A stretch of 64,000 nucleotides of DNA from Roseovarius sp. (lineage in GTDB: Bacteria > Pseudomonadota > Alphaproteobacteria > Rhodobacterales > Rhodobacteraceae). A program made the translations under genes and the position numbers. This document shows, one piece after another, positions 27,245-35,971 of this stretch. The first letter of the stretch is position 1. Every line of letters starts with the position of its first letter. The stretch spans positions 248,001 to 312,000 of the forward strand of contig NZ_JALUXE010000027.1 in NCBI RefSeq assembly GCF_027019125.1, in the 5' to 3' direction. The notes under the pieces were generated by a model. That model saw nothing but the letters and a program-made list of their open reading frames with translations, did no database searches and was not told the DNA's origin.

Positions 27245-28825
27245 TCAGGCTGCCACGCCCTGCGCCACCAAGAGCCGCGCCTCATAACTCTTGAGTGTGC
27301 GACGTGCGGCGGGGCTATAGCCCGCGCCGGTCTCTGGGTCGATTTCCGGGAAGAGCGCGCAAATTTCCGCAACAATTTCGGATTCAAAGCTGCGGGTGGT
27401 TTGTGGCCCTGGCAAGAAGCTCTCGGTGGCCAAGCCTTCGGAAAAGACGACCTGATGGCGGTCAAACAGGATGTGGACATAGTCCACCATGCCCCCCTCG
27501 ACCCGCCGCACGGATCGGTCATTGACCAGATCGCGCGCGGCAATCAGCACCTCACGCTCGCCAAAGAGCAACTCTGCCAGAGAATCGCGGATCAGCACCC
27601 GGTGCAAAGGCGAGAGCAACAGCGCACGATGCCGCCCAAAGGTATTGGCCGCGATCTGGATCGGGGCAAAATCTCCGATGGCCGCAACCCGCCGATGCCC
27701 GATCCAGCGCAGGGGTTGCGCGCCGTCATCCTGCGTCATCACCAGGTCGCCCGGGCGCAGCATATCCACGGGCACCTCTCCCTCGGGCGTTCGGATCAGC
27801 GTGCCTGCAACAAAGCAGGGCACCGAATTGACGGTGACAAAGCCCACATCGCTCTGGCCGGTGCTGCTCTGGACCTCGTAGGTGAAGTTGAACACTTCGG
27901 TGTCGCCATCACCGATCACGCCGATGGTGCCGTCTGCGTTCAGCTGGATTTGTTGACCGGAACTGAGCGTGACGATGTCGCCCGCTGACACAGCCTTGCC
28001 GTTGATATGGGTGATCGTCAGCGTGCCTGCGGTGTTGTTGACGTCATTGCCGAGCAGATCGAGGATGCGGGTGCCGTCGGGAAAGAGCGTGGTCGTGTCA
28101 TCCATCGCAACCAGCGTGGTTTGCACGCTGCCGGCGGCAATCAGAACGGTCGAGTCGTAGTTGGCATCCGTCACATCCGCGATGCCGATGCGGATGGAAT
28201 TCACATCGCCGGAGTTGACCGGGATGGTCAGGGTCAGGGTCAGGGTAAACCCGTCCATCTCGGTATTGAACTGGTCTTGGGTGTTGTCGATGAAAAGGTT
28301 GCCGTTGGACCCTGCGTTGAGGTTGTTCGGGTCGATGTCGCCATCGCCAACGCTGAGTGGCACGAGGTTGCCGTTGATCCAGACGCCGAAGAAATCCTGG
28401 AACGCGCCCTGGGCGAATTCCGGATATTCCTCGGAGGCGAAGACGAATTGCATCGTCATCACATCGCCGGTTGGGATGAAGTCTACATCGAGATACGCGG
28501 CGTCAAAGGTCCGCGCTCCGGCAGCGGCATTGAAGTCCGCTACGCCGTTCGGGCCGCTCGAGTTGGTGGTCGTGCTGGCGCTCTGGTTCGACTGGAAAAT
28601 GTTGTTGTTGGTAAACCCGCGCAAATCGCCGGTCGAGAGCATGATACCGCTGTCGCTGGGCACGACGCCGGGGGCGATGGTGTTGCCGTTGCTGTAGATG
28701 CCCGATGAATCGCGGTCGCCTGTATAAGAGGCGTTGATCACCTGGACCCCGTCGCCAAATATCGTCTGCGCCATCTGAATCGCGGATGCGTTCAGATTGA
28801 TCGGAATTTCGACGCCTGCCACCAT
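27245..28825 (-). CDS. Choice-of-anchor L domain protein with C-terminal Hint domain
   Basis: A 526-residue exoprotein-like product. The N-terminal half is a choice-of-anchor L domain: INLNASAIQMAQTIFGDGV, YTGDRDSSGIYSNG and FVFASEEYPEFAQGAFQDFF. A beta-sandwich spacer follows, then a Hint domain (about 345-490) with VPCFVAGTLIRTPEG (catalytic Cys) and LLSPLHRVLIRD (His). Hint domains can self-cleave or splice. The ATG of MVAGVEIP is preferred since family members begin there and GGGGCAGG lies upstream; an in-frame TTG 36 bases earlier is possible. Within the gene, GGTCAG is repeated three times near 28226-28246 (encoding Thr-Leu repeats). Confidence 0.85.
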   Translation of the reverse strand: MVAGVEIPINLNASAIQMAQTIFGDGVQVINASYTGDRDSSGIYSNGNTIAPGVVPSDSGIMLSTGDLRGFTNNNIFQSNQSASTTTNSSGPNGVADFNAAAGARTFDAAYLDVDFIPTGDVMTMQFVFASEEYPEFAQGAFQDFFGVWINGNLVPLSVGDGDIDPNNLNAGSNGNLFIDNTQDQFNTEMDGFTLTLTLTIPVNSGDVNSIRIGIADVTDANYDSTVLIAAGSVQTTLVAMDDTTTLFPDGTRILDLLGNDVNNTAGTLTITHINGKAVSAGDIVTLSSGQQIQLNADGTIGVIGDGDTEVFNFTYEVQSSTGQSDVGFVTVNSVPCFVAGTLIRTPEGEVPVDMLRPGDLVMTQDDGAQPLRWIGHRRVAAIGDFAPIQIAANTFGRHRALLLSPLHRVLIRDSLAELLFGEREVLIAARDLVNDRSVRRVEGGMVDYVHILFDRHQVVFSEGLATESFLPGPQTTRSFESEIVAEICALFPEIDPETGAGYSPAARRTLKSYEARLLVAQGVAA

Positions 28826-29179
28826 GTTTGTGCCTGCCCCATTGAGAGGCAGCGCGCCCAAGCCAACGTGCAGTCCATGAGACCGCCCGATCCGGGATGC
28901 AAAAACGCATGGGTTTGCCTGTCACGCGTCTTGCTGCTCGAATGTCGCGGGCCGAAATGTCCTTTGCGGATCTGGCGGCCCTGACGTGGTTTGTTCACCC
29001 TGCCTCGGGTTTTTATATCCTTTCGGATAGCAAACAATTGCCGCGTTGTTAAGATTTTTTCCGCCCCGCGCCGGCGAAGGCGAAAACCTGTGGCCGGGTT
29101 GCCCGTGTCAAAGCGCGATTTGCGTTCGTACGGGATACGCGCTAGGCCATTCGCAAACCCGACTGACAGGACGTATGCC
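28826..29179. other. 354-base divergent intergenic region
   Basis: Lies between the starts of the Hint/anchor gene and dapE, so it should hold both promoters. It contains a locally AT-rich stretch around 29010-29065 (TTTTTATATCC and GTTAAGATTTTTT). I see no RNA gene, convincing operator or credible small coding frame. Confidence 0.5.
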
Positions 29180-30331
29180 ATGCCCCAAACCCCGCTCGAT
29201 CCCGCTCGCCTTACGGCTGATCTCATCCGCTGCGCCTCGGTCACACCAGAGGAGGGAGGGGCCCTGCGCCTGTTGGAAGAGGTCCTGAGCGCGGCAGGGT
29301 TTGCCTGTGTCCGGGTGGATCGGGGCGGTGTCCCCAATCTCTTTGCCCGCTGGGGTGAAAAGGGGGCTGCGCGCAGTTTCGGCTTTAACGGGCATACCGA
29401 TGTGGTGCCGGTGGGGGATCTGGCGGCATGGTCCGTGCCGCCCTTTGGTGGGGTCGAAAAGGACGGCATGATCTGGGGGCGCGGGGCAACGGATATGAAA
29501 TCGGGGGTTGCGGCCTTTGCGGCGGCGGCGGTGGATTTCGTGCGCGACACGCCGCCCGACGGGGCGGTGATCCTCGCCATCACAGGCGACGAGGAAGGCG
29601 ACGCGCTCGATGGCACGGTGGCCTTGCTCGACTGGATGCAGGCGCAGGGCGAGGTCATGACAGCCTGCCTTGTCGGAGAGCCGACCTGCCCCGAGCGCAT
29701 GGGCGAGATGATCAAGATCGGGCGGCGCGGTTCGCTCTCGGCTTGGTTCACGCTGACCGGGGTGCAGGGACATTCCGCCTATCCGCATCGCGCCCGCAAT
29801 CCGCTGCCTGCGATGGCGCGGCTGATGGACCGGCTCGCCTCGCACCGCCTGGACGAGGGCACGGCGCATTTCGATCCCTCGACGCTGGCGGTCGTGACCA
29901 TCGACACCGGCAATCCCGCAACCAATGTGATCCCGGCGCAGACCCGAGCCACTGTCAATATCCGGTTTAACGATGCGCATCACAGCAGCGATCTGATCGG
30001 CTGGATGCAAGCCGAGTTGGACGGCGTTTGCGCGGAGTTCGGCATCACCGGCGAGATGCGCGTCAAGGTGTCGGGCGAGAGTTTTCTCACCCCGCCGGGG
30101 CCGCTCTCGGATTTGGTCGCGCGCGCGGTCGAGGCAGAGACCGGCGTGGTTCCCGCGCTCTCGACAACCGGCGGCACCTCGGATGCCCGCTTTGTCAAGG
30201 ATCACTGCCCGGTGGTGGAATTCGGCCTTGTCGGGCAGACCATGCATCAGGTCGATGAGCGGGTCGAGGTGGCGCAGATTCACCAGCTCAAGGCGATTTA
30301 TGCCCGTATCCTGCGGGATTATTTCGGCTGA
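29180..30331 (+). CDS. dapE: Succinyl-diaminopimelate desuccinylase
   Basis: Zinc-dependent M20 peptidase-fold enzyme of 383 residues that releases succinate from N-succinyl-LL-diaminopimelate in lysine and peptidoglycan precursor synthesis. Ligand motifs: [10 protein letters not shown] (His72), [10 protein letters not shown] (Asp103), [13 protein letters not shown] (general base Glu), [11 protein letters not shown] and the C-terminal [11 protein letters not shown] histidine. The ATG is in frame with a longer open stretch, but GACAGGAC and family alignment favour it. Its TGA overlaps the next ATG by one base (TGATG). Confidence 0.96.
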   Translation: MPQTPLDPARLTADLIRCASVTPEEGGALRLLEEVLSAAGFACVRVDRGGVPNLFARWGEKGAARSFGFNGHTDVVPVGDLAAWSVPPFGGVEKDGMIWGRGATDMKSGVAAFAAAAVDFVRDTPPDGAVILAITGDEEGDALDGTVALLDWMQAQGEVMTACLVGEPTCPERMGEMIKIGRRGSLSAWFTLTGVQGHSAYPHRARNPLPAMARLMDRLASHRLDEGTAHFDPSTLAVVTIDTGNPATNVIPAQTRATVNIRFNDAHHSSDLIGWMQAELDGVCAEFGITGEMRVKVSGESFLTPPGPLSDLVARAVEAETGVVPALSTTGGTSDARFVKDHCPVVEFGLVGQTMHQVDERVEVAQIHQLKAIYARILRDYFG

Positions 30332-30912
30332 TGCGCCGCTATTTGATTGTCATGGTCAAGGAACCTCGCCCCGGCCGCGTCAAATCGCGTCTGGGGCGTG
30401 ACATCGGCATGGTCGCCGCGGCGTGGTGGTTTCGGCATCAGGTGGCGCGCCTCTTGCGGGATGTGGAAGATCCCCGCTGGCAAGTGGTGCTTGCGGTGTC
30501 CCCCGATCACGCCGGGCTCAATAGCCGTGTCTGGCCCGCACATTTGCCCCGTGTGGCGCAAGGCGCGGGCGATCTGGGCGACCGGATGGGGCGGCTCTTG
30601 CGGAGCATGCCGCCCGGCCCGGTCTGCATTATCGGCGCGGATATTCCGGGTGTGACCCGTGCACATGTCGCGCGGGCCTTTTCGGCGCTTGGACGCAACG
30701 ACGCGGTGTTCGGCCCGGCGATGGACGGCGGCTATTGGCTGGTTGGTCTGAAACGGGCGCGGCCTGTCGCGCCGACGCTTTTTCAGGGGGTCCGCTGGTC
30801 AACTGCGGATGCTCTCGGCGATACGATCAAAACACTGCCGGGCGCACGCATCGCGTTTGTCGACCGCTTGCGCGATGTGGATACGGCAAGCGATCTGAAA
30901 CCGTCGGATTAA
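30331..30912 (+). CDS. DUF2064 / TIGR04282-type glycosyltransferase-like protein
   Basis: A 193-residue GT-A-like nucleotidyl/glycosyltransferase fold. Seen: MVKEPRPGRVKSRLGRDIG (phosphate-binding start, as in sugar-nucleotide transferases), CIIGADIPGVT (metal-site DxD-like element) and FGPAMDGGYWLVGL, the DUF2064 hallmark. Some members act in arsenosugar synthesis, but no arsenic genes are nearby. The TGATG junction with dapE implies reinitiation and co-expression. It converges with gcrA, 19 bases apart. Confidence 0.85.
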   Translation: MRRYLIVMVKEPRPGRVKSRLGRDIGMVAAAWWFRHQVARLLRDVEDPRWQVVLAVSPDHAGLNSRVWPAHLPRVAQGAGDLGDRMGRLLRSMPPGPVCIIGADIPGVTRAHVARAFSALGRNDAVFGPAMDGGYWLVGLKRARPVAPTLFQGVRWSTADALGDTIKTLPGARIAFVDRLRDVDTASDLKPSD

Positions 30913-30931
30913 GGGCGTTTCGGACGCTGTT

Positions 30932-31528
30932 CTAGCGCTTGCGGTCTCGGCGGCTGCTCATGGGCTGGAACGCCACCCCTACATGCGCTTCGCAATAAGG
31001 CTTGCCCGATTGCACCGGCAGGCCGCAAAACCAGAAATCGGGCGTGGCGGGATCGCCCACCGGCCATTTGCAGGTGCGCTCTGTCAATTCCATAAGAGTG
31101 AGCTTCTTGGCCTTCTTCTCGATCTCGCTCACCTTGGCCAGTGCCTCGGGGTCGATTTCGTTGGCCGAGGGCTGCGGGGGCAGGGGTTGGCCTGCGGGAA
31201 TGATTGCCTTGATCCGACTGATCGGGGCCACGACAGCAGGTTCGTTTGCTGGCTCCGGCTGTTCCTCTACCCTTGCCGCGGGCTTGGGCGCGGGCTTGGG
31301 GGCTTCGGCAACCTTGGCAGCGGCCGGTTTTGCCTTGGTCTCGGGCGTGTTCGGGGCAGGGGCCGCTGTCGGGCCCGTGCCATTGCGGTTGGACAGGCCA
31401 AGGCGATGCACCTTGCCGATCACCGCATTGCGGGTGACGCCGCCCAATTCCTTGGCGATCTGGCTTGCAGACTGACCCTCTCCCCACATCTTCTTGAGCA
31501 TTTCAACGCGTTCGTCGTTCCAGGACAT
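30932..31528 (-). CDS. gcrA: GcrA family cell-cycle regulator
   Basis: A 198-residue regulator: N-terminal HTH (MSWNDERVEMLKKMWGEG then SASQIAKELGGVTRNAVIG), a low-complexity Pro/Ala/Lys linker (about 50-105), and a C-terminal domain with CKWPVGDP, FCGLPVQSGKPYCEAHVG. GcrA binds sigma-70 and promoters carrying CcrM-methylated GANTC in Caulobacter; the same partnership is presumed here. Length is slightly above the Caulobacter protein because of the linker. Confidence 0.96.
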   Translation of the reverse strand: MSWNDERVEMLKKMWGEGQSASQIAKELGGVTRNAVIGKVHRLGLSNRNGTGPTAAPAPNTPETKAKPAAAKVAEAPKPAPKPAARVEEQPEPANEPAVVAPISRIKAIIPAGQPLPPQPSANEIDPEALAKVSEIEKKAKKLTLMELTERTCKWPVGDPATPDFWFCGLPVQSGKPYCEAHVGVAFQPMSSRRDRKR

Positions 31529-31706
31529 CGGGGCTTCCTTCGGTCAAAAGGCGGACCGGGCCCCGGGCCCGCCGCCTTGCAAATCTGATCAAGCCCCTAT
31601 TCTAGTCACTGGCGTGTGAGTTACAAGGCATCGAATCGTGGGCAGGTGGCACATAGTGGTGGAAACACGCGCAAAAGAGCCGGACCACCGAGGCAAGGAG
31701 CAGCAA

Positions 31707-32537
31707 ATGACAGAGCACACGCGAGAGGATGGATCGCCCGTCATGGCGGCAATGGGCGCGCGGCGGTTCGGGCGCGTCAACTGGCTTGGGTTGGCCACGC
31801 TGGCAGAGCGTGAAACACGCCGTTTCATGGCGGTTTGGACCCAGACCATCCTTGCGCCGCTGGTCACGGCAGGTCTTTTTCTGCTGATCTTCACCATCGC
31901 TATCGGTCCGGCTCGTGGCGATGTCATGGGCGTTGCCTTTACCACCTTCATCGCGCCCGGCATTCTGATGATGACGGTCATTCAGAATGCCTTTGCCAAC
32001 ACCTCTTCGTCCATTGTCATCTCAAAGGTGCAGGGCAATATCGTGGACACCCTGATGCCGCCGCTCTCGGCGGGCGAGCTGGTATTGGGCTATCTGGCGG
32101 GGGGTGTGGGACGTGGTCTGCTGGTGGCTGTCGCGATCTGGCTTGGCCTATGGGTCTTTCTCGGGATCGGGCTTGCGCATCCACTGTGGGCGCTTTGCTT
32201 TGTGCTGCTCGGGGCCGGGTTTCTGAGCGGGATCGGCATCGTCGCGGGGATCTTTGCCAACAAGTTCGATCAGATGGCGGCGATCACCAATTTCATCGTG
32301 ACCCCTCTCGCCTTCTTGTCGGGCACTTTCTACTCGGTCGAGGCGCTGCCGCCCGTGCTCTACACGGTCACGCATTTCAATCCGATTTTCTATTTCATCG
32401 ACGGTGCCCGCTATGGGGTGATCGGGGTGTCTGACAGCGACCCTCTGCTCGGATTGACCGTAGGCGCGGCGGCGACGCTGTCGGTTTGCCTTATTGCGTG
32501 GCGCATGTTGGCGACGGGGTATCGGCTCAAGGCGTAG
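31707..32537 (+). CDS. ABC-2 type transporter permease
   Basis: A 276-residue inner-membrane protein with six hydrophobic segments. The region SSIVISKVQGNIVDTLMPPL and LAFLSGTFYSVEALP are typical of ABC-2 permeases of the YadH/NodJ type. The ATG follows AAGGAG seven bases upstream; an in-frame upstream extension lacks a site. Its ATPase partner is not adjacent, so it must pair with one encoded elsewhere. Substrate unknown. Confidence 0.9.
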   Translation: MTEHTREDGSPVMAAMGARRFGRVNWLGLATLAERETRRFMAVWTQTILAPLVTAGLFLLIFTIAIGPARGDVMGVAFTTFIAPGILMMTVIQNAFANTSSSIVISKVQGNIVDTLMPPLSAGELVLGYLAGGVGRGLLVAVAIWLGLWVFLGIGLAHPLWALCFVLLGAGFLSGIGIVAGIFANKFDQMAAITNFIVTPLAFLSGTFYSVEALPPVLYTVTHFNPIFYFIDGARYGVIGVSDSDPLLGLTVGAAATLSVCLIAWRMLATGYRLKA

Positions 32538-32549
32538 GGGCAGGCCCGT

Positions 32550-34241
32550 CTATCCCGCAAAGAACAAGAGCGGGAGCACGCCGAGCAGAGTGGACATCAA
32601 TCCGCTGTCATCCCTGTCCTCATCGTCAGCGCTCTGATCCGGTGCGCTGTCCTGGTCTTGTGGCGGCTCTTCGGGGGGGAGCGTGGGCAGGACTGGATCA
32701 TCGTCCGGCTGATCGTTTTCCGCAATCTCCAGAACCGCGTCGGTATAGACGGGATTGGTCATCTCGATCATCAGGATTTCCCGAGGGGCGAGATCCGCGA
32801 TCAGAATGCCATCGTCCAAGAGTGTATCGGCATCTTCTTGGGTGATCCGAGGCTCCGCCGATGTGAACGTGGGGTTTTCCCCCTCGGCCACCCCGAGTCT
32901 CGTGATCGTGACCTGGCCCGGGTTGGCCACCAGATTGTTGAAATCGACAATCTGTTCCTCGGTCCCGTCAGAGGTTGAGGCGATAAAGGTCACGAGGCGG
33001 TCTTGGGCATAGAAGCTGTGTACATCTGCGGTGGTGCCTTGCACTTCGGTCTCGCGGCCTTCGCTCCCTGCGAGCGCCAGAGGCCGAGTGCCGGGCAGAA
33101 CATCGTTCATAAGCCGGAACATTTCCCCCGCAATGCGCATCTCGGCGTCACCCTCGACTTCGGCCAGGGCGGTCCGACTGTTGAGTTGTAGCGCCCAGAC
33201 ATGCGCGGCATCGACCCCGCCCCAGTGAAACGCCTCAACGATGTTGAGCATTTCATGGGCCTGCTTCAGGCCGAATTCCTCTTCGCGTGTTTCTCCGACC
33301 GTTCGCTTGAGGTTCCACTCCGTCGCATAGATTTTCAGCTCTGGCATTTGATCGAGCCAGGTATCATCGATCTGGGACAATTCAAATGTCCGGCTGCCGG
33401 GCACATCTTCGCCACGTGAATAGATATGCGCGACAACGCCATCCACTGCCGCGCGCTCGGCCTCGGTGTCGAACTGGTCGACGAGGATGGCGTTATTCAC
33501 CTTGGACCATGCGACCTCGCCTGAAGAATAGATGTAATCCGCCTCGGACAGGGACAGGCCGAACATCTCGTTCACGGAAGCGAGTTGTTCCGTGCCCGTG
33601 CCCTCAAACAGGTCGGACAAATTCGACTGCCCGTTGTTCGTGCCCATTTGCACGAGAATATCGGTGTCCGCAAACTGAGGGCTTTCGGGATGCCGGGACA
33701 TTTCGTCGTCGATGATCAGCGCCATCTCAGAGGCCAGCCGACCATACTCGAGCGTGGTCATTTCGCCGCTGCCCCAATATTCATTGCCGATTTCAAAGGC
33801 CTGAATCGTTGGGGCCGGGCCGAAATTGCCATTCGCAATATCCGCGATGAAGTTGCGGACCGCGGTTTCGTCCACAGCGGCAAAACGATGACCATGCGCA
33901 TCGGTGTCATCGGCCAGAAAGTCACGGGTCGGCAGGACGATGGTCAGAGCGATGCCAGCCTCGGACGCATAGCGGAACATTTCGGTGACAGAGGTCTGGA
34001 CCGGGTCTTCGTCATCCTCGCGCGGCGGGTCAGACAGGCGATCCGCCTCGTAGATGCAGGCGCATTCCTCGGTCAGTGCGCCGCCGGGGTAGCGCAGGTG
34101 GGCAATCCCGAGCGTGGCTGCGGTGTCCGGAAATGTGCCATCCTCCCCGACGACATCGCGGGTCGCAAGCAGGTTTCCACCGAAATGCGCGGCAGTAAAG
34201 GAGGGTCCCTCGACGCTCTCGATCGACAGAGTGAATGGCAT
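32550..34241 (-). CDS. GH-A clan-like glycoside hydrolase with hydrophobic C-terminus
   Basis: A very acidic 563-residue protein. FGGNLLA and LGIAHLRYPGGALTEECA at the start, EIGNEYWG (Asn-Glu, Glu154, likely acid/base) and KIYATEWN (Glu308, likely nucleophile) fit a retaining (beta/alpha)8 hydrolase of the GH39/GH51/GH79 type, followed by a beta-sandwich (about 370-500). The tail is an Asp/Glu/Pro-rich linker (about 515-548) and then LMSTLLGVLPLLFFAG at the very end. There is no N-terminal signal peptide and no RTX repeat, so how it leaves the cell is unclear. Substrate unassigned. Confidence 0.7.
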   Translation of the reverse strand: MPFTLSIESVEGPSFTAAHFGGNLLATRDVVGEDGTFPDTAATLGIAHLRYPGGALTEECACIYEADRLSDPPREDDEDPVQTSVTEMFRYASEAGIALTIVLPTRDFLADDTDAHGHRFAAVDETAVRNFIADIANGNFGPAPTIQAFEIGNEYWGSGEMTTLEYGRLASEMALIIDDEMSRHPESPQFADTDILVQMGTNNGQSNLSDLFEGTGTEQLASVNEMFGLSLSEADYIYSSGEVAWSKVNNAILVDQFDTEAERAAVDGVVAHIYSRGEDVPGSRTFELSQIDDTWLDQMPELKIYATEWNLKRTVGETREEEFGLKQAHEMLNIVEAFHWGGVDAAHVWALQLNSRTALAEVEGDAEMRIAGEMFRLMNDVLPGTRPLALAGSEGRETEVQGTTADVHSFYAQDRLVTFIASTSDGTEEQIVDFNNLVANPGQVTITRLGVAEGENPTFTSAEPRITQEDADTLLDDGILIADLAPREILMIEMTNPVYTDAVLEIAENDQPDDDPVLPTLPPEEPPQDQDSAPDQSADDEDRDDSGLMSTLLGVLPLLFFAG

Positions 34242-34295
34242 CCCAAGGCTCCGATCTGCCCGGAGTGATCCGGCACAGGTGTGCTTCGTCCGAAG

Positions 34296-34316
34296 ATACT
34301 ATTTAAGGAATACTAT
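34296..34316. promoter_or_regulatory. Direct repeat ATACTAT x2 in an AT-rich leader
   Basis: ATACTAT occurs at 34296 and 34310, 14 bases apart, about 55-75 bases upstream of the hydrolase-like gene. The surrounding 34293-34345 stretch is much richer in A/T than the rest of the window and also contains GCAATAA/TTATTGTTGC symmetry. Probably the promoter region; the bound factor is unknown. Confidence 0.35.
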
Positions 34317-34443
34317 ATTCGCAATAAAACAACCATAACGGTATTATTGTTGCAAAGCAAGACTTAAGCGGCCCTTTGGTGAGGGGGATGATCAACGTTT
34401 GGGGCTGTATTTCGGGTGGTGTCGTATCCCTGACCGGCAGAGG

Positions 34444-34782
34444 CTAGCGACAGACCTGCTCGGCGCGTTGCGCATATGCGCTGTAGGCATCCCAGAAGCG
34501 CTCGTCGCCGGGGCGCTTGGATTGCCGGATATCCTGCGCGGCCTGCGGATCGCGGTAAAAGCGCACCGCGCGGCGCTGTTGCGCACTGCTCAGCGTGTCA
34601 TTTGCAACGGCTTGAATACAGCCGCAGAGGGCACGAGAGCGGGCCTTGCGGTCGGATTGCATGCACGCGCTGTTGATGGGGCCACTGGCCATCGGGACCG
34701 CACCGCTGCTCCCGCGATAGCCATCACCCCCGCCGCACCCCACCAAGGCCAGCACCGCCCCCAACATCACCCATTGCTTCAT
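34444..34782 (-). CDS. Small predicted lipoprotein
   Basis: A 112-residue protein with a lipoprotein signal: MKQWVMLGAVLALVGCGG, lipobox LVGC with Cys16. The mature part contains four further cysteines (CMQSD, LCGC, VC near the end), possibly disulfide paired, and no enzyme motif. Conserved small lipoproteins of this form occur in Rhodobacterales by my recollection; function unknown. It is isolated from its neighbours by 200 bases downstream and 372 upstream. Confidence 0.82.
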   Translation of the reverse strand: MKQWVMLGAVLALVGCGGGDGYRGSSGAVPMASGPINSACMQSDRKARSRALCGCIQAVANDTLSSAQQRRAVRFYRDPQAAQDIRQSKRPGDERFWDAYSAYAQRAEQVCR

Positions 34783-35154
34783 GACCCGTGCCTCTTGCTC
34801 GTTTGCCCCGCCCTGTTTTGGGCCTTTGTTGTTGAACTGTTTGCCTCAATTGCCGAGATTCTTCAATTCGCAACAGGGGGACGCACAGCGATTGTCGTCC
34901 GCAGTTGTCGCGGTCGTATTGACCGGGATGACGAGACGGAACGCCCGTGAGCTAGGCCAAACGTGCCCGGAGGTGTCCGGCTGTGTGTGGCTATGACCTG
35001 AGCCAAACCAGACAATACCGATGGCGTTCGGGCATGTCGCCACCGCCGCTTTCGGCTCTCCGTGGCAGGCCGGACGCAAGCGTGAAAGTGCCGGCGCGGT
35101 GAGGCTCAGGTCGGGCGAACGTGGAAATCCGCCGTTTGTGCCGCAAGGTTGGTG
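34783..35154. other. 372-base intergenic region
   Basis: Between the lipoprotein start and the end of the helix-hairpin-helix gene. It must hold the lipoprotein promoter. I see no tRNA, terminator with a T-run, or credible reading frame; one apparent small frame has atypical composition for this genome. Confidence 0.45.
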
Positions 35155-35526
35155 TTACTTCTTTTTCTTGCCTTTCTTGGGCTTCTTGTCCGCGCCGGAT
35201 TTATCCGACTTCTTGTCTTTCTTTTTCTTTTTGCTCTTCTTGCCCTTCTTGCTGCCCTCTTTCTTGGACTTCGACGTGTCCTTGGAGGGTTTGTTCTCTT
35301 TCGCCTCTTTGGGGTTCACAGGGGGCGCCTCGGGCATCTCTGGGCTAACCAGCACCATCTTGGCCACGGCGATGAACCGTTCGGCGCGCGCCTCGGAAAT
35401 GCCGCGCACCTTGGTCAGGGTCGCCACATCGGCGCTGCTGAGCTCTTGGGTGGTTGTGATGCCGATATCGGCGAGGCCAAGGGCAATGGCGGGGCCGACG
35501 CCGGGAATGTCGTTGATATCTGACAT
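35155..35526 (-). CDS. Helix-hairpin-helix protein with polylysine tail
   Basis: A 123-residue protein. Residues 1-60 hold two HhH-type elements (DIPGVGPAIALGLADIGI and KVRGISEARAERFIAVA), as in DUF4332/HhH_5 proteins, which bind DNA backbone non-specifically. The rest is an extremely lysine-rich tail (about 80-123, for example KKGKKSKKKKKDKKSDK). The ATG is chosen because GGAAAAAG precedes it and the HhH starts there; the frame is open further upstream. Likely nucleoid- or DNA-associated. It lies 91 bases downstream of another small lysine-tailed gene on the same strand. Confidence 0.8.
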   Translation of the reverse strand: MSDINDIPGVGPAIALGLADIGITTTQELSSADVATLTKVRGISEARAERFIAVAKMVLVSPEMPEAPPVNPKEAKENKPSKDTSKSKKEGSKKGKKSKKKKKDKKSDKSGADKKPKKGKKKK

Positions 35527-35617
35527 GGTCTTTTTCCTGTGGGGTTGTGAGTTGCTGTTAAATGATATGCGTAATGTCGGGCATCGGGACATGGAGCGTT
35601 TCTGTATCAGGGGAGGA

Positions 35618-35884
35618 TCACTTTCGCTTCTTGCCACGCTTGGACTTGCGCTTTTGAGGTTGGGGATCCGTGCTTTCGCCGATGAGGCCCTCTGTTTCTG
35701 ATGTTGCAGGCTCTCGCGGCGCATGTGCCGCGACAAAGCTACGGATGAAGGCGCGGATTTCGCGGGCCGCACTTGTATCCAAAGCCTCGCAGAGCGCAAC
35801 GAAATCGTCCCGATCCTTGCCGTTGATACGCAGGATCAACTGGCTATCCTTGCGCTCTTTCTGTTTGCGCGATCCGTCTGCCAT
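35618..35884 (-). CDS. Small ribbon-helix-helix-like protein with basic tail
   Basis: An 88-residue protein: SQLILRINGKDRDDFVALCEAL then TSAAREIRAFIRSFV suggests a strand followed by two helices as in MetJ/Arc (RHH) regulators. The C-terminus is basic (KRKSKRGKKRK), echoing the polylysine tail of the next gene. A 12-base perfect palindrome lies 47 bases upstream of the ATG, which would suit autoregulation by an RHH protein. The fold is judged by eye only; no toxin partner is evident beside it. Confidence 0.6.
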   Translation of the reverse strand: MADGSRKQKERKDSQLILRINGKDRDDFVALCEALDTSAAREIRAFIRSFVAAHAPREPATSETEGLIGESTDPQPQKRKSKRGKKRK

Positions 35885-35930
35885 GGGCCGTGTTCCTTCA
35901 CCGAACTCGGGTTATCATTTTGCCTATGCA

Positions 35931-35942
35931 ATGTATATACAT
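35931..35942. promoter_or_regulatory. Perfect palindrome ATGTATATACAT
   Basis: A 12-base perfect palindrome upstream of the RHH-like gene, also resembling a -10 element. RHH repressors commonly bind such sites in their own promoters. Its use as an operator is inference. Confidence 0.45.
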
Positions 35943-35971
35943 TTTATGGTTGTTCCTGGCTGAGAAACGAA

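Noticed and set aside
35021..35701. Plus-strand frame with very hydrophobic Phe/Leu runs
   Set aside because: It is the antisense of the polylysine tail (Lys codons read as Phe/Leu), not a membrane protein.
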